From positions 56,536 through 120,535 of the forward strand of contig ARYC01000828.1 of NCBI GenBank assembly GCA_000711775.1: DNA of 64,000 nt, given 5' to 3'. Under the pieces are notes generated by a model, which made no database searches, was not told the DNA's origin, and worked only from the letters and a program-made list of their open reading frames with translations. The stretch is from Oxytricha trifallax. Lineage: Eukaryota; Ciliophora; Spirotrichea; Sporadotrichida; Oxytrichidae. This document shows, in pieces, positions 9,728 to 21,960 of this stretch. How positions within the stretch are numbered: the first letter of the stretch is position 1; every line of letters begins with the position of its first letter. The position numbers were made by a program, and so were the translations under genes.

Positions 9728-10796
9728 ATGAGAAATAGAAATTAGCGAAATTTAGGGTCTATTTATGATGAGTAATATTTAGATTTACTGCTTAAGCTTA
9801 GGTATGGTACGAGTATTAATATAAACTAAGCCAAACCTGTACTAAATTATGCAGCTTTAGCAAAGTTATTATGCAAGAGTACCTCAACTATTAGGTATCA
9901 CTGCTTGCTAGCTGTTTAGCATTATAACTCAGGATTTTGAAAACATCCTGCAAAACAATAAAAGTTCTCTCAGGCTCATATTGACTAACTCTGCGACTCG
10001 AAGATTTTGTAGTATTTGGCACACTTTCCATTAGACTAGCGAGCTGTGATGTTTCATCGTAAGTTTCCTGACATGCGTATCTCTCCTTAGACTATAGCCA
10101 ATATTTATAGAAGAAATGGTATTACTTTCAAGACTGTCAACAGAGTGAAGAGAGTGATTGATTTTACAGTGCCATTTTATAGTATTAATTTAAACTATAT
10201 ATATGATTAAATGCAGAGGACTATTGACAATAACATCAAGTTCATACACGCTGATGAAGCTTGTTTACCTTTAACACATTTAGTAATAAGTCTTGGTATA
10301 AGAAGTATGATAATATAGAAGTCTACGATTAGAAAGGAAAGGTTGTAACTCATGCAATTTTAGCAGGTATTAGTGAGGACTCTGGCTTAGAAGTTATTTT
10401 ATTCATCCTCGCTCTATTAAGCGAGAGTAGTACATAGATCTCCTACATAAGCTGAGAGATAAATACAACGATTAGGAGATCATCCTGTTTATTGACAACC
10501 TCTCAGATCATAAGACTAAGGAGTCTAAGAAAGCTTATGAAGAGTTATACATAACTCCTGTATATAACGTTCCCTATAGCCCACAGTTTAATGGAATGGA
10601 ATTCTAATGGAGTTAAATTAAGACTCACTACAAGAAACTCTTACTGTATCACCTAATGCATGATCTACCAATCGACACAGTAGACTTAATACAGAGTAGT
10701 TGCAAGAGAGTGGGTAAAGACTAGACTACGATATGTGCAAGGAAAGGAAGAATGAATGTTTATTAATAAGTGTTAGACTTAAATGAATATATTATT
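9728..10796 (+). pseudogene. TBE-3 transposase pseudogene
   Basis: Starts with ATG at 9728 and aligns along its length with the TBE-1 transposase (start RNLGSIYDEQYLDLLLKLRYG, catalytic HADEAC, then LFIDNLSDHK and SPQFNGMEF). A premature TGA lies near 9938 and at least one single-base deletion follows HADEA near 10260; another shift is near 10395. The final TGA is also lost. It is therefore dead. Confidence 0.85.
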
Positions 10797-11568
10797 TCAC
10801 ATATTGATTTAGCCCAGAAAAATATTAGGCTTCTCCTCCTTCTCCTCTTCTTATGCCTTACTTGGGCCCATATTTCTTCTCTTAGTGCCAGCTCCTGCAT
10901 CTATGTTCATTTCATCTGGCTTTTAAAAATCTTTATTATGTCTCTTGCTCACTTCATGAATAGTGTATGACTTTATCTCTGCGAACCTTTGCATGTTCTT
11001 TCGTTAGGAATATACCAGTTCCAGGTTTCCCTACAAAGTTATGTGTAAAAGCTTACTAGAGAGGTATTGATGCTTCTTAAGCTCCGCGAGCCAGGTCTCG
11101 CTTATTAGTGTACCTTGCTTCTTTTAATCTTCAGGAGAAATAGAGTAGCGTTTCTTGTGAGCTTCTTCAATGATCTCTCTGAGATAACTCTCTCTTAAAG
11201 TACCAATAACACCAAAGAAGAAGCTTGGATGTTTGTTTTAGATTTGTTTTTTGGTAGGAAGATAAACTTCCAACTCTTAATCTTTCAATGCATCCTCGTA
11301 GAGATTAGTGACTAAAATCTCTGGATAGTTTGGTATTTCTATCAATATAATTTCATTATTTTTGAAGGCTTTCTTCTCATCACAGAGTATCGCTTGTGAT
11401 TTTCGTACCTTCCATCGTTGGAAGGAATATTCCCACTATAGTTTATGATTGAGTATATGTAATATGCTTACCATGCTGAGTGAAGTATCGATAGAGATCT
11501 TCCTTGCTTCTAAATTTTGAGATCATTTCTTTAGCTTCAACACTCTTCATTACAATACTTATAGACTC
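10797..11568 (-). pseudogene. TBE-3 second-ORF pseudogene
   Basis: Homologous to the TBE-1 second ORF (MNIDAGAGTKRRNMGPS region near 10870, IEIPNYPEILVTNLY near 11300). The ATG equivalent reads GCG, near 11566, and there are internal indels. Convergent with the transposase, as in TBE-1. Confidence 0.75.
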
Positions 11569-11968
11569 CGCCCTTGTTCCTTCTTTTCTAATTAAATTTC
11601 AAATTTTAATATATAGAGTTCTGGATTCTACTGCTAAAAATCTTATTATTAAATATGGGCATCTTATAGGAGGTCAACCCTGCAAAGATACATGGAGAAA
11701 GTTTGCAGAAGCTGCAACAAACTGCAGAGATTGAGCTCCATTTTTATCAATTTAGTTCCATTAAATTAGTACTAAATTTGTTTAAATTTAATTAGTACTG
11801 GTACTAAATTCGTTTAATTTTAATTGGTACCAATTTAATAGTACCAAAACTTAATTAGTACCTAGTTTTAAACTAATGAGGTTTTAATGGAAAAGTTCGA
11901 AAATGGTTCTAAACCTAATTGGTACCAGTACAAACCTGAATTTTTCTAAGCTGGTACCAATATTAAAA
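11569..11968. promoter_or_regulatory. TBE-3 divergent intergenic region with GGTACC/AGTAC iterons
   Basis: Between 11760 and 11960 the words TTAGTAC, GGTACTAAATT, TTGGTACCAATTTAATAG, AATTAGTACC and TGGTACCAATA recur in both orientations. It is the positional counterpart of the AGGAG-rich region of TBE-1. Confidence 0.5.
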
Positions 11969-12390
11969 ATATTGTAGAAATACATTTGAATTTGGAAAAT
12001 TAATTTTAATTAAATATATAGTAATACAAAATCGTGGCAGTTAAATTTGGCCAATTTAAACGATCTAGGGCTCATTCGATAGAGGATTCAAAATTAGCTG
12101 GACTTTGTTATTGGCGGTACTATTTTATCGCATCCCCAGAGCGAGATAATTCGACTTTAATTAAACCCATCTAAATTCATTAAATTATACCCTCACATTA
12201 AAGTCTAATTATCTCGCTCTGGGGATGCGATAAAATAGTACCGCCAATAACAAAGTCCAGCTAATTTTGAATTCTCTATCGAATGAGCCCTAGATTGTTT
12301 AAATTGGCCAACTTTAACTGCCACGATTTTGTATTACTATATATTTAATTAAAATTAATTTTCCAAATTCAAATGTATTTCTACAATATT
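11969..12390. mobile_element. 420-bp MITE with full-length inverted arms (copy 1)
   Basis: Ends AATATTGTAGAAATACATTT and its inverse; arms of about 180 bp pair almost perfectly around a short loop. Inner landmarks CGCATCCCCAGAGCGAGATAA and GGACTTTGTTATTGGCGGTAC recur in copies at 35562, 55454, 59225 and 61225. No coding. Inserted in the TBE-3 promoter region. Confidence 0.85.
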
Positions 12391-12553
12391 AAGCATGAAA
12401 TTAGAAAATTTATAGTTATAAACTTAGCATTAATATGATGTCTAACACTTCAAAATCAACCATCATTGCTACAGAGTAAACTCCTGCTCGACTATACTTT
12501 AGCCAAGGAAGTCATTACTCATTAATAATAGTAATTTAAATTTGAATTTAAAC

Positions 12554-13063
12554 ATGGCGGCTAACTTAAATCGTAAGGCAGTTTCTCTTGGAACAGGTTA
12601 ATCATAGCTAAACTTTGGCTCCTCCAAGAAACCAGAGGTAATTTATATTGAAAAGGAGGTTGAGCTTAGAGCTCTAGAGTTTGAAGCTGAGGTCTTTAAA
12701 ATTTAAGTTAAAAAAAAAGTAGTGTGTAGAGATGGGAATTAAACATAAGTTTAATTAATTGAGGAAGATAAGGAACAGCAACCAATAGAAAAAATTAAAA
12801 CATTTTTATGTGAAGACTGCTAAAATATCTTCTCAACTGAGTCTAGCTTGAAGAGGCACATCAAAGAGGTACACTCTGGTAGAGCTAAGATCTACTTTAA
12901 GCATGATAAGGTAGATGGTAGATATCACTACACAACCTGCATGAAGTCTTATACTCACTCAGCCAAAGTAAAGAGACATATGCAAAAGCATCATTTAAGC
13001 GAGTTTTTAATGCAAGATAAAGAAACTAAAAAGCTTATATACTAGCCAAGAGAAAGGCTCATT
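12554..13063 (+). CDS. TBE-3 zinc-finger/kinase gene, 5' part cut by TBE-2
   Basis: 170 open codons from ATG. A Glu/Val-rich N-terminus is followed by a C2H2 finger (CEDCQNIFSTESSLKRHIKEVH) and a second finger-like unit (HYTTCMKSYTHSAKVKRHMQKHH) whose first Cys is replaced by Tyr. The frame runs straight into TBE-2. The kinase half resumes at 17209 but the intervening roughly 150 residues present in TBE-1 are missing, so the insertion was accompanied by a deletion. Confidence 0.8.
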
Positions 13064-13224
13064 CAAAACCCCAAAACCCTTTCAGTAGTTTGATTGAGTT
13101 TTTGATTGATAAAAGTAGACTATTAGTGCATACTTTATTAGGGTTTTAATAGGGTTTATGTAGGGGTTTAATGTTTAAATATTAGTATTTTAAGTGAGTA
13201 TAACAAGCGAGTTTTTAAAATATT

Positions 13225-14671
13225 TCACACAAACATAAGCTTAGAGTCATGTGGCAGTTCTCTGAATTTTATCTTTCTAAGTTGATGTTTGATTGTTTCT
13301 ATTAATTGTTAATTCTCTTAGCTTTGCTTGATAATAGTTGAGTATGCAAGTTCTCTAAGACCTCCATTTATTTTATATTTATCGAGATATTGTTTGATTC
13401 TCTGCTTACAATCTCTCTCACCCCTGCAGCTAAAGTAATCGTTTCTTGGCATGTCGCTCTCTATTATTATTACTGCTAGAGCCCAGATATCCCATTAAGT
13501 GTCTCCATCTCTCCAATCCTCTCTCTCTGGGAAATATCCAGGAGTGCCGTATACATTTCCTTATGCAGAGGATTACACTCTTTGAGCTCTGTTAAAATCA
13601 ATAATATAAACTCTAAGAGATTGAAAGTGCATCATTATATTCTCTGGCTTAAATTCTCTATGAACGCAGCCTAGCTTGTGAAGCTCTTCAATCCCTTCAA
13701 CTATCTGCTATACTATCTAACTAATTTATCTCTGACATCTATTGTCAGACAAGAATTCTCTGTAAGTCATTTCAAGTAAAGGAAGCCTGAAGGCTACATG
13801 ATTTTTACCAAGTAAAATAGCATCAAGCTAGATGATATGCCTACACTCATTTAACTTTGCATTTTAAAGAGCATAATACTCATTAGCAAATTCCATTTGG
13901 AACTTTTTGCAAGGAAGTAATTGAAAGGATATATCTTGTAAGCATATTAGTCATCTGTAAAGACTCTCTTCTCTATTTTATCTTCAAGAGTAAGGTAGCT
14001 TTCTAGGCAAGAATCTAAGTCAATAATTTTTAATATGGGAATCTTTATTGCCTCTATTTTAACCATGATTTTATTGATTTCAGAGACTGGAAAGTTTTTG
14101 ACTGCTTTCTTCATTTTTACTTACTTCTAGACTTCAACTCTAAGAGACTCAACTGGATTTCTTGATCTTCTCTTTTAGATGAATCTATTCCTTGTAGGTT
14201 CATGAATAAATACAAAAATTTGATTGTGCATTTTCTTTAAGTGCACTTTGAGGTCTCTAGTATGAGAATATGGCTTCTCACAGAGAACTCACAGACATAC
14301 TTCCCATCTTTCTTTTAATGCTTGAGATATAACCTTGGCATATCGTTGTGTATATCTCTCAAGTGTCTTTTATAGGTCGACTTGTAAGGGAAAACTTTAT
14401 TGCATTCTTAGCATTAATAGTCAACTTTAGCTGGAATTTATTAATGCTCTATGGCGGATTGTTTAACCTCCTCCTCAATTTGCACAGCTTCTTTGATAAC
14501 CTCCTACTTAACTTATATTTAAATCTCAAAACTAGACTGGTCAAAGTTGTCATAAGTAGGCTCCCACTGAGTACAAGCGTCTCTGGTCTCTACTTTTTTT
14601 GGTTGCTGGAATGATAATTTTGATTGATTTTACCCAAGTAATGCCGCTCTTCTCAGAAGGTTAGCGCTCAT
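13225..14671 (-). pseudogene. TBE-2 zinc-finger/kinase gene, same two frameshifts as TBE-1
   Basis: Same 1447-bp length as in TBE-1, ATG at 14671, TGA at 13225. The region around 14290 carries the same TTCTCTGTGAGAAG shift and the region near 13895 the second shift. Kinase motifs VHREFKPENIM and GTPGYFPERE are present. The identical lesions show descent from one damaged source copy. Confidence 0.85.
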
Positions 14672-15235
14672 TTTAGTTTGCTGATATATTTTATTATAAT
14701 AATGTTAAAATATACCTTGATAAACTTTAATAGTCGAGTATAAGACACTCTGGTAGATTTTCGGCTGAGAGGTAAGAAAATTAAATACCCATAGAAGACT
14801 GTAAGTTGACATATTTTATGAGAATTTTATTCGTTTTAGTAAATTAATATACTCCTAATGAAGTTTTGTTTCTCTAGGAGGTCCTCCAAATCAAGTTTGA
14901 ACTTAATTTGGAGGTAAAGTTATTAAGCATTTTTTAATTTAATATGCTCCTAATTAAGTTTTAACCTTAAAATTTAACTCCAAATAAAGTTTGAACTTAA
15001 TTTGTAGGACCTCCTAAAATAATTAAACATTATTAGGAGCAATTTAATGGAGATAGATTGATATAAATGAAATCAATCTGTGAAACTTGGAGCAAGTTTT
15101 CCAATGCTTCTCCGCATATCTTTTCAAGGTTGACCTCCAGTAGGTCTTACCTATTTAGTAGTAAGATTTTAATAAACTTAGAATGGATATCCATAATTTT
15201 AAATTTCATTAACATTTCTAGAAAGAGGAAGCAAG

Positions 15236-16027
15236 ATGGAGTCTATGAATGATGCAATGAAGAGAATTTAATCTCAAGATTTAATAGGAAAATTTCGAAG
15301 TAAAGAGGACCTTTATAGATATTTGGTATAGCAAGGTAAGTTCTTAAGTAAGTTTAATAAATCCATTATAGTTGGATTGTTCTTGCCAACTTAGGAGGGA
15401 ACTAAAATCTCATTCTTAAAAGCCTTACTGAGTGAAGAGAAAAAAGCTTTTAAGTCTAATGAAATCAGAATGATCGAGATACCTAACTACCCTGAAATAT
15501 CAGTAACAAACCTCTATGATGATGCTATGAGTGATCCAGATGTTGCTCTCTACCTTCCATCAAAGCTGCAACTCTCTAATAAGTTAGCAGAGAGAAACTT
15601 CTTCTTTGGTGTTCTTGCAACTCTGAAACCTGAGTACTTAAATGAAGTTATTTAAGAAGCTCACAAGAAACGATACAGCATCTATCCTGAAGAAAAAGAG
15701 AAGCAAGGTATTAAAACAAGTGATACCTGGCTGTAGGAACTTCAAAAGCATGCTTTTATCTCAAGTAAGCTTAGTCTTCTAACTTTTTAGAAAAACCTGG
15801 TACTGCTATATGCTTGATGAAAGAGCGCAGCAAATTAAACAGAGAGAGAAAGTCTCAAGTAAAACATGAATTGAATAAGAGACTCTTCAAAGATTTCCAA
15901 AAGCCAGACGAGATGAACATAGATGCAGGGGCTGGCACTAAGAGAAGAAACAATGGGCCATAGCAAGCCTTTAGAGGAAGAAAATAAAGAGAAGCCAAAT
16001 CCCTTTATGGGCAAATTTAATATGTGA
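15236..16027 (+). pseudogene. TBE-2 second ORF, truncated by compensating indels
   Basis: Same start and end as the TBE-1 homologue, but one base is lost near 15748 (GCTTTTATCTC against GCTTTTCATCTC) and one gained near 15950 (AAACAATGG against AAACATGG). The shifted stretch meets TGA at 15815-15817, so the product would stop after 193 residues. Confidence 0.85.
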
Positions 16028-16033
16028 ACTTAT

Positions 16034-17071
16034 TCATTCGTTTAAATCTAAAACTTATTTATATACACAAAATCTCTTTTCTCTTGCACACACTTTAGCT
16101 TTATCATCGCTGACTCTTTTCGCAGCACTCTTAATAAAATCTACTGTATCTATCTTTAAATCGTGCATTAAGTGATAGAGTAGAAGTTTCTTGTAGTGGC
16201 CTTTCAATAACCCCCAATATAATTCAATTCCATTGAACTAAGGGCTGTAAGGAACATTAAATACAGGTGTTATATTTAGCCTTTCATATTCCTTCCTTGA
16301 GTCTTTAGTTTTATGAACTGACAAGTTATCAACGAATAGAATAATCTCTTAGTCAGCGTACTTATCTCTGAGTTATTGCAAGAACTTAATATATTATTCA
16401 GTCTTTATAGAACGAGGGTGAATAACATAAGTCTCGAGGCCACTATCTTCACTTATTCCACCAAGAATAGCATGAGTTTACACCTTAACCTTTTAGTCAT
16501 AAACTTCTATATTACTATACCTCTTGTACCAAGACCTTGATATAAAGGTATTGAATGTAAATACAGCTTCATCAGCGTGTATAAACTTTATATTATGCTC
16601 TTAAGATTTCTATATTTAATCGAATATGCAATTTAAATTAGTCTTATAAAATGGAACATTAAAGTCAATCACTCTCTTAATGCGATTGACTGTCTTTTAA
16701 GATATTCCATTCTTTTTTTATATGTTAGCTATCGATTAAGCAGATATGTGAAGCTCAGGAAATTGGCGATGAAACATCACAAGAGAGAAATGAGCCCAGT
16801 ATTTAAGAGTCTTATCATTAATAAGATATTCAATATGATGCTGCTAAAATTTTAAGGGTCTCTTAGGCTTAGAATTAAGATGCTATCTCTTTAAATTCAA
16901 TGCTAATAGACAGTGAGACCTCACAGTTGCTGGAGATTTATGGAGTAGCCTTGCTATAGACGTATAATTCAGAACAGGCTTGAGTTATTCACTATAATCA
17001 TCACATCCATATCGCAACTTAAACAATAAATCTATACACTCACTGTCAAAAACTGACCCCAAACCTCGCAT
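16034..17071 (-). CDS. TBE-2 DDE transposase
   Basis: 346 codons including stop, the same length as in TBE-1, ATG at 17071, TGA at 16034-16036. Catalytic regions HADEAVF, FVDNLSVHK and NGIELYWGLL are present. A few residue changes against TBE-1 and no frameshift, so it may be functional. Confidence 0.9.
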
Positions 17072-17208
17072 ATACTTACATAAATTACTAATATTTAAAA
17101 ATTAAACCCCTACATAAACCCTATTAAAACCCTATAAAGTATGCACTAATAGTCTACTTTTATCAATCAAAAACTAAATCAAACTACTGAAAGGGTTTTG
17201 GGGTTTTG

Positions 17209-17860
17209 GAATGAATACACAATACTAAGGAGGCACATATAGGGAATGCAAGAACTTCCTTAAAATCTATGGAGTTTTTCTTGGACATAGTTTTATTGCA
17301 CTTTTACTTAAGAAGTTTGAAATGACTCTAAGAGATTACCTCTACCATAATAGATACCAAGATGACTTGAATGAGATACTCACGGAAATGACAAAGGGTG
17401 TGAAAGAGCTCCATGATCTAGGGTATGTTCATAGAGATTTGGAGTTAGAAAATGTAATCTAAATCTCTGTCCTTTAGAAATAGTAGTCATTAATTTCATT
17501 AGGTAATGAGGTAAGAAATAGTGACTTTAGCTAAAGTACTAGGCACACCTGGGTACTTTCCAATAAGATAGAAGTGGACTAATGGCTCTGTTTAATGGGA
17601 TGTCTGGGCGGTAGAAGCAATTATTTATAATATTAAAATGGAAAGTATGTCATATTTTGTAATAAAAAAAGTGAAATTATTAATTATGATTTTAAAAACA
17701 TAAGCAAGAAGATGTTTGTAATAGGATTAAGAATATAGTTGAGAGGATCATAGATAATATCTTCAGCATACCTGAAATCATAAATAGATGATATACTCGG
17801 AACACTACAGAGAGGAGGAACTACAAAAAAATAAATAGGTAAAAATTCATCGATTAAAAT
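17209..17860 (+). pseudogene. TBE-3 kinase part downstream of nested TBE-2
   Basis: Opens as TYRECKNFLKIYGVFLGH, then ELHDLGYVHRDLELENVI, a more canonical HRD catalytic loop than in TBE-1, then LGTPGYFP and WDVWAVEAII. The frame is lost around 17500 and 17640 and again later. It is the 3' end of the gene starting at 12554. Confidence 0.75.
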
Positions 17861-17991
17861 TAATTAATATTCATTAATTACATAAAAATTATGAATGAAC
17901 CAGCATTTCTTAAACTAAAACCAATAAGACTTTGACTATATTCTACTAATAATATCAATCAAATATCAAATTAAGAGGTTTTTGGTTTTTT

Positions 17992-18380
17992 ATTATCTCT
18001 TAATAGATAGTCAACTTAATGACTTTAAATAGTATTACTTAAGAAATTAAAAATTTTGTTATAACAGACGAATAAATGAATCATTACATTACAACTTCTG
18101 ATTCTATTTACTAAATTTATCCTTATTACTCCTCTTCAAATGTAGTGGATAAAATTAAAGTACCAAATAAATTTGTTCCTTTCATTTAAACTAATTAAAG
18201 AGATTCAGGTCCTCTTGCAATTGAACTATAATATGATTAGATAGTTTTATTTAAAAATACAAATAAGGATTGTGAAGTAGTAGTTTGTGATTGTAAGCAT
18301 AGCTTTAATAAGTTTGAAAAGATTTTAAATTTTGGGGTAAAACTATCATAAGAAAAGCTATTTTTGATAAACAATCACAA
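17992..18380 (+). CDS. gene A' second half-block
   Basis: Open plus-strand frame starting right after the TBE-3 tip. It aligns with the 3' half of the 58317-59186 block: QIVNLMTLNSITQEI against KIVNLLTLNGITKEI, IYQIYPYYSSSNVVDK in both, SFNKFEKILNFGV against SFNKFEKLFNFGV, LFLINN against VFLINN. Both homologies stop after the same GATAAACAATCA word, which marks an MDS edge. With 8658-9147 reversed and joined at ATT, the protein reads MVDI-ISQQIVNL without loss of frame. Confidence 0.75.
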
Positions 18381-19162
18381 TTTTAATGTAATTAACTTAT
18401 AAATATTATATTTACCAAAAATCTATTTTTCCTGTTCAATTTCCCGCTTCTACAAAAGTTTCTTTTCCCATCACCCATCATCAAATTAATTATAATTTTT
18501 ACAATAAGTAGATAAGAAAAATAAAAGCATAATTTCAATTATCATAGCTATTTATCTTATCATTTCTATTTTAATGTTATTTTGAAGGTTTATAATTATC
18601 TCTTACATAAAATATTATAGCTTTGTTTAACTAAATGGTTTACATACAATAAATGTGATAGTTATAAATAATTGAAATCATTTTAAAATATATAAGATAT
18701 TGAAAGTTAAAATATAAATAAATTGATCATAAATTTTGATAAATATTATAAAAATTCATTAAATTTAATATTTTGATGAATGCATCAGGAATACCACAAA
18801 GAGTGGGAACCTTACATTTTTTCTTGAAAGACAATTTCTCCATAATTATTAATTTTGCTTAAATTTCTAGTTAAATACTGTCCATAACTCATTGGTCTGA
18901 TATTATAAGCTGGGTATTGAAAGAAATGAAATTAGGTCGTATGTTACTATTTCTTGCAAACGCTTCTAAGGGAGCCATGTATCAAATGAAGTAATTCATT
19001 TGATTTAGGATTTCGATATTCTAATCTGCACATGAAGATAAAAAATTATCTGTTCTGATCGAGACCCCAGTACTTTCAACGCTTTTATATGAAATTTTTT
19101 ATTCCATCAACCAACCTCCTAATGATGAAAAAATTTCTGTTTGTTAACCCCTATGTTTATTA
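18381..19162. other. AT-rich germline DNA, no gene seen
   Basis: No coding signal. TTTGATAAATA and TTAATATT runs only. Confidence 0.4.
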
Positions 19163-19913
19163 ATAACTAGTGAAAAATTTTGTCTTTTCTAAACTTTCGA
19201 AAAATTTATAATTTTTATTTTTCCATGTGCTACTACACGTCCGTTGATCTTTTTATGTGCATGTCCCCATAAGAAAATACATATTATAATCAATTTAACT
19301 TGACTTTCATTAATTTGCTCATTATGAAATGGTTTAATCTCTAATTTTATTTACAATTTTAGCTTAATCACCTTCATTTTACACAAATCAAAATAAAAAA
19401 CTTGTTAAATATTTTAATTTTATAAATTTATTATTATATTTATAATTTTTGAAACGATTTTTTATAAAAAATAAACAGTATAATAATTGTAAATCTACTT
19501 TTATTGAAACATATATTAACATTTTTACTAAAATCTTTTAGATTAATTCATTGTTTCTTATAAGTTTTTTTCAATAAAAGTAGATTTACAATTATTATAC
19601 TGTTTATTTTTTATAAAAAATCGTTTCAAAAATTATAAATATAATAATAAATTTATAAAATTAAAATATTTAACAAGTTTTTTATTTTGATTTGTGTAAA
19701 ATGAAGGTGATTAAGCTAAAATTGTAAATAAAATTAGAGATTAAACCATTTCATAATGAGCAAATTAATGAAAGTCAAGTTAAATTGATTATAATATGTA
19801 TTTTCTTATGGGGACATGCACATAAAAAGATCAACGGACGTGTAGTAGCACATGGAAAAATAAAAATTATAAATTTTTCGAAAGTTTAGAAAAGACAAAA
19901 TTTTTCACTAGTT
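19163..19913. repeat. 750-bp near-perfect palindrome P1
   Basis: Left arm from AACTAGTGAAAAATTTTG, right arm ending CAAAATTTTTCACTAGTT; about 340-bp arms around a loop of about 60 bp near 19520-19570. No open frame. Unrelated in sequence to the other palindromes. Confidence 0.9.
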
Positions 19914-21699
19914 ATATATATATAAAATAGTTTAGTATGTTAATTATAGATCATATAAGTTTAAAAATTAAGAATTGTAATAAGTAATAGATTAACGTCA
20001 AATATTTATAAAATCTCTTATTATAATTAAAATATCTTTAAAATAATAATGAAAGAAGTAGAATCTATCTTATTCACTTAACATTACTTATAAAATCAAC
20101 ATCAAATAAGTATGTCAAATTATATTACTTTATATTCAAAATTTTGCTACGTTAATGACTTGCTTTACATTTGAAAAAATATTTAAATTTCTTGTTATTT
20201 TAAGATTTAAGTACCCTAAATTGCGTGAGCTAAATTTCATAAATTTTCACACAAATAACGTACATTCTTCAAACAAAAATTAAAGATATTATATCAAGCA
20301 CTTAAACAGTAGTGTGCTGAATAACAATTAAATTAGGAAATTAAAATGCATAAAAATATTAAGATGGCTTATAATCTATTATTTTGAGTATTTACTATGA
20401 GTTTTTTTTTAAAAATAATGATCCATATTTAATTCTTATTGTCTATGTAATCGTAATCTAATTTATATATTCTATTTTCTGGTAGTTTTAATTTATTTTT
20501 AAATTTACTTTTTCCGATTGTTTTCTATTTTATCAATAATACTATATTAATTCAGATGCCTAGAAAAATACATTCTATAAATCAATAAATTTTAAGTAAC
20601 ATTAATTATTTAAATTATATGAGAAATGAGTATGCTAGAAAAAAATTCATTTATAGAATTGGGGGCGTGTAAGTTTAACCTTGGGGAGAGGGGGGATTCT
20701 CGATGAGAACAATTATCAACAAAGTAATAAAAACCTTTATTGTACATGCATTTAAACTCTAACTATAGTGTAGATGTGTCTGTGCCAGAGCATTTTGTAA
20801 GTAATTTTTATTTTTTTAAATTTACTTTCTTCTCATTTTCATAATTATCATAATCTTTTATGATTATCTTGCTATATCTTATTAGCAAACCATACAATCA
20901 TTATTCCTTTCTCTAATTCTTTACGCATTCATTAAGACCCAAGTTAATTACAGCTAAGTTCGAATAGAACAAGATATGGCTTCCATTTTTGATTTTCTTT
21001 AAATTTACTATATTTATTTAATTTATTTCTCATTTTTAATGCAATAAAAACATGCTTTAATTCAATCTATCTTTTTAAAAGGTCACCGGACAATTATTCC
21101 TTAACATTATACGGCGGACATTTATTCCTTAACATTTTACGGCGACTCAAAATTAATGATCAAATTCCAAATAGATATAAGAGATTTCAACATGGATATA
21201 GAACAAAGATCTAAGTATCCCTACTAAATAGAAAGGCTTCATTGATATCATTCAAAAATGTCAAACAAGTACCCTATATATTCCAAAAGGATTTTAATAA
21301 GATCAGTTTGGAAATAAGATATAAAGAAAGATTAATGATAATTTTCAAAGAATAAAAGAAAAAACTAAAAAGTAAAATATTCTGAATTTTCAAAAATATT
21401 CAAAGATAAGGAAGCATGACATTCTTTTTCAATAAAGCTTAACTATAAGTACTAATATTAATTTATTTAATTTTAATCATTTAATTTTGAGTGTTTTAAT
21501 TACTATATTATAATCATAGATTTAAGTTAAATATATAAAAAGGTTTGACTTTAATTAACCTGAAACCTAATGATTCTAAGAATTTCTTCTTCATAAATTC
21601 TATCATAAACATCCTTTCTTTATTGTATAGACAGGGTCCATATGTTTAATTTGGTAAAATTATTGTATCATTTCACGAAATATTTTTCAATTTCTCCCA
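19914..21699. other. AT-rich germline DNA with a short tandem repeat
   Basis: Two 29-bp units around ATTATTCCTTAACATTATAC and a third partial copy at 21084-21142, rich in CGGCG, stand out from the AT background. A G-rich patch at 20660-20710 (GGGGAGAGGGGGGATTCTC) resembles the end of the 61992-62960 element. No gene seen. Confidence 0.4.
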
Positions 21700-21960
21700 A
21701 AATTTACAATATTTCTTTTTTTTGTATAAATTACTAGATATTTTTTATTTAATATAAGACTCATTGATTTTCATAAATATGTATTTATAATTCTTTACCC
21801 TTCTATGACTTCCATTTCATTTTTGGTATATCTTTCAGGAAATTCTTGAGTTCTTTTAACTTCTCTTTATTTCTATTACTTAAGTTTTGTTGGGATTAAG
21901 TTGCTCTTAATTTATTTTTTCTATAGATGAAAGCTCAACTATAATCTTCTGTCATTGCAA
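21700..21960 (-). CDS. putative MDS, paralogue of 60860-61085
   Basis: The minus-strand frame reads VKRTQEFPERYTKNEMEVIE and resembles QNSQDFPIGNDKKEMEVIK at 60.9 kb. The DNA of the two sites stays alignable for over 150 bp (CTCAAGAATTTCC / CTCAAGATTTTCC). Both lie a few kb downstream of the paired blocks 17992-18380 and 58317-59186, and both are on the minus strand. Edges unknown and a few frame disagreements; could be old duplicated pseudogenes. Confidence 0.35.

Larger units (their letters stand above)
13064..17208. mobile_element. TBE: TBE-2, 4145-bp TBE nested in TBE-3
   Basis: Complete element in opposite orientation to TBE-1, almost identical to it, with intact CAAAACCCCAAAACCC tips. 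Left flank is ATT (13061-13063) but the right flank is GAA, so there is no target duplication; together with the missing kinase segment this points to a deletion at the right junction. Confidence 0.95.
9626..17991. mobile_element. TBE: TBE-3, divergent TBE carrying nested TBE-2
   Basis: Left tip CAAAACCCCAAATTCCC at 9626 preceded by AAT; degenerate right tip GAGGTTTTTGGTTTTTT ending near 17991 followed by ATT. Gene order is that of TBE-1, but sequence is clearly another subfamily. It has collected a MITE (11969-12390) and the complete TBE-2. The flanks carry AAT at left and ATT at right, reverse complements rather than direct copies, in line with an inversion of the left flank. All three genes are damaged. 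Confidence 0.85.

Noticed and set aside
10770-10970. 66-codon frame with a hydrophobic stretch
   Set aside because: Antisense of the TBE-3 second ORF tail.
14348-14614. 88-codon plus-strand open frame with hydrophobic residues
   Set aside because: Antisense of the TBE-2 zinc-finger region; composition arises from AT-rich reverse complement.
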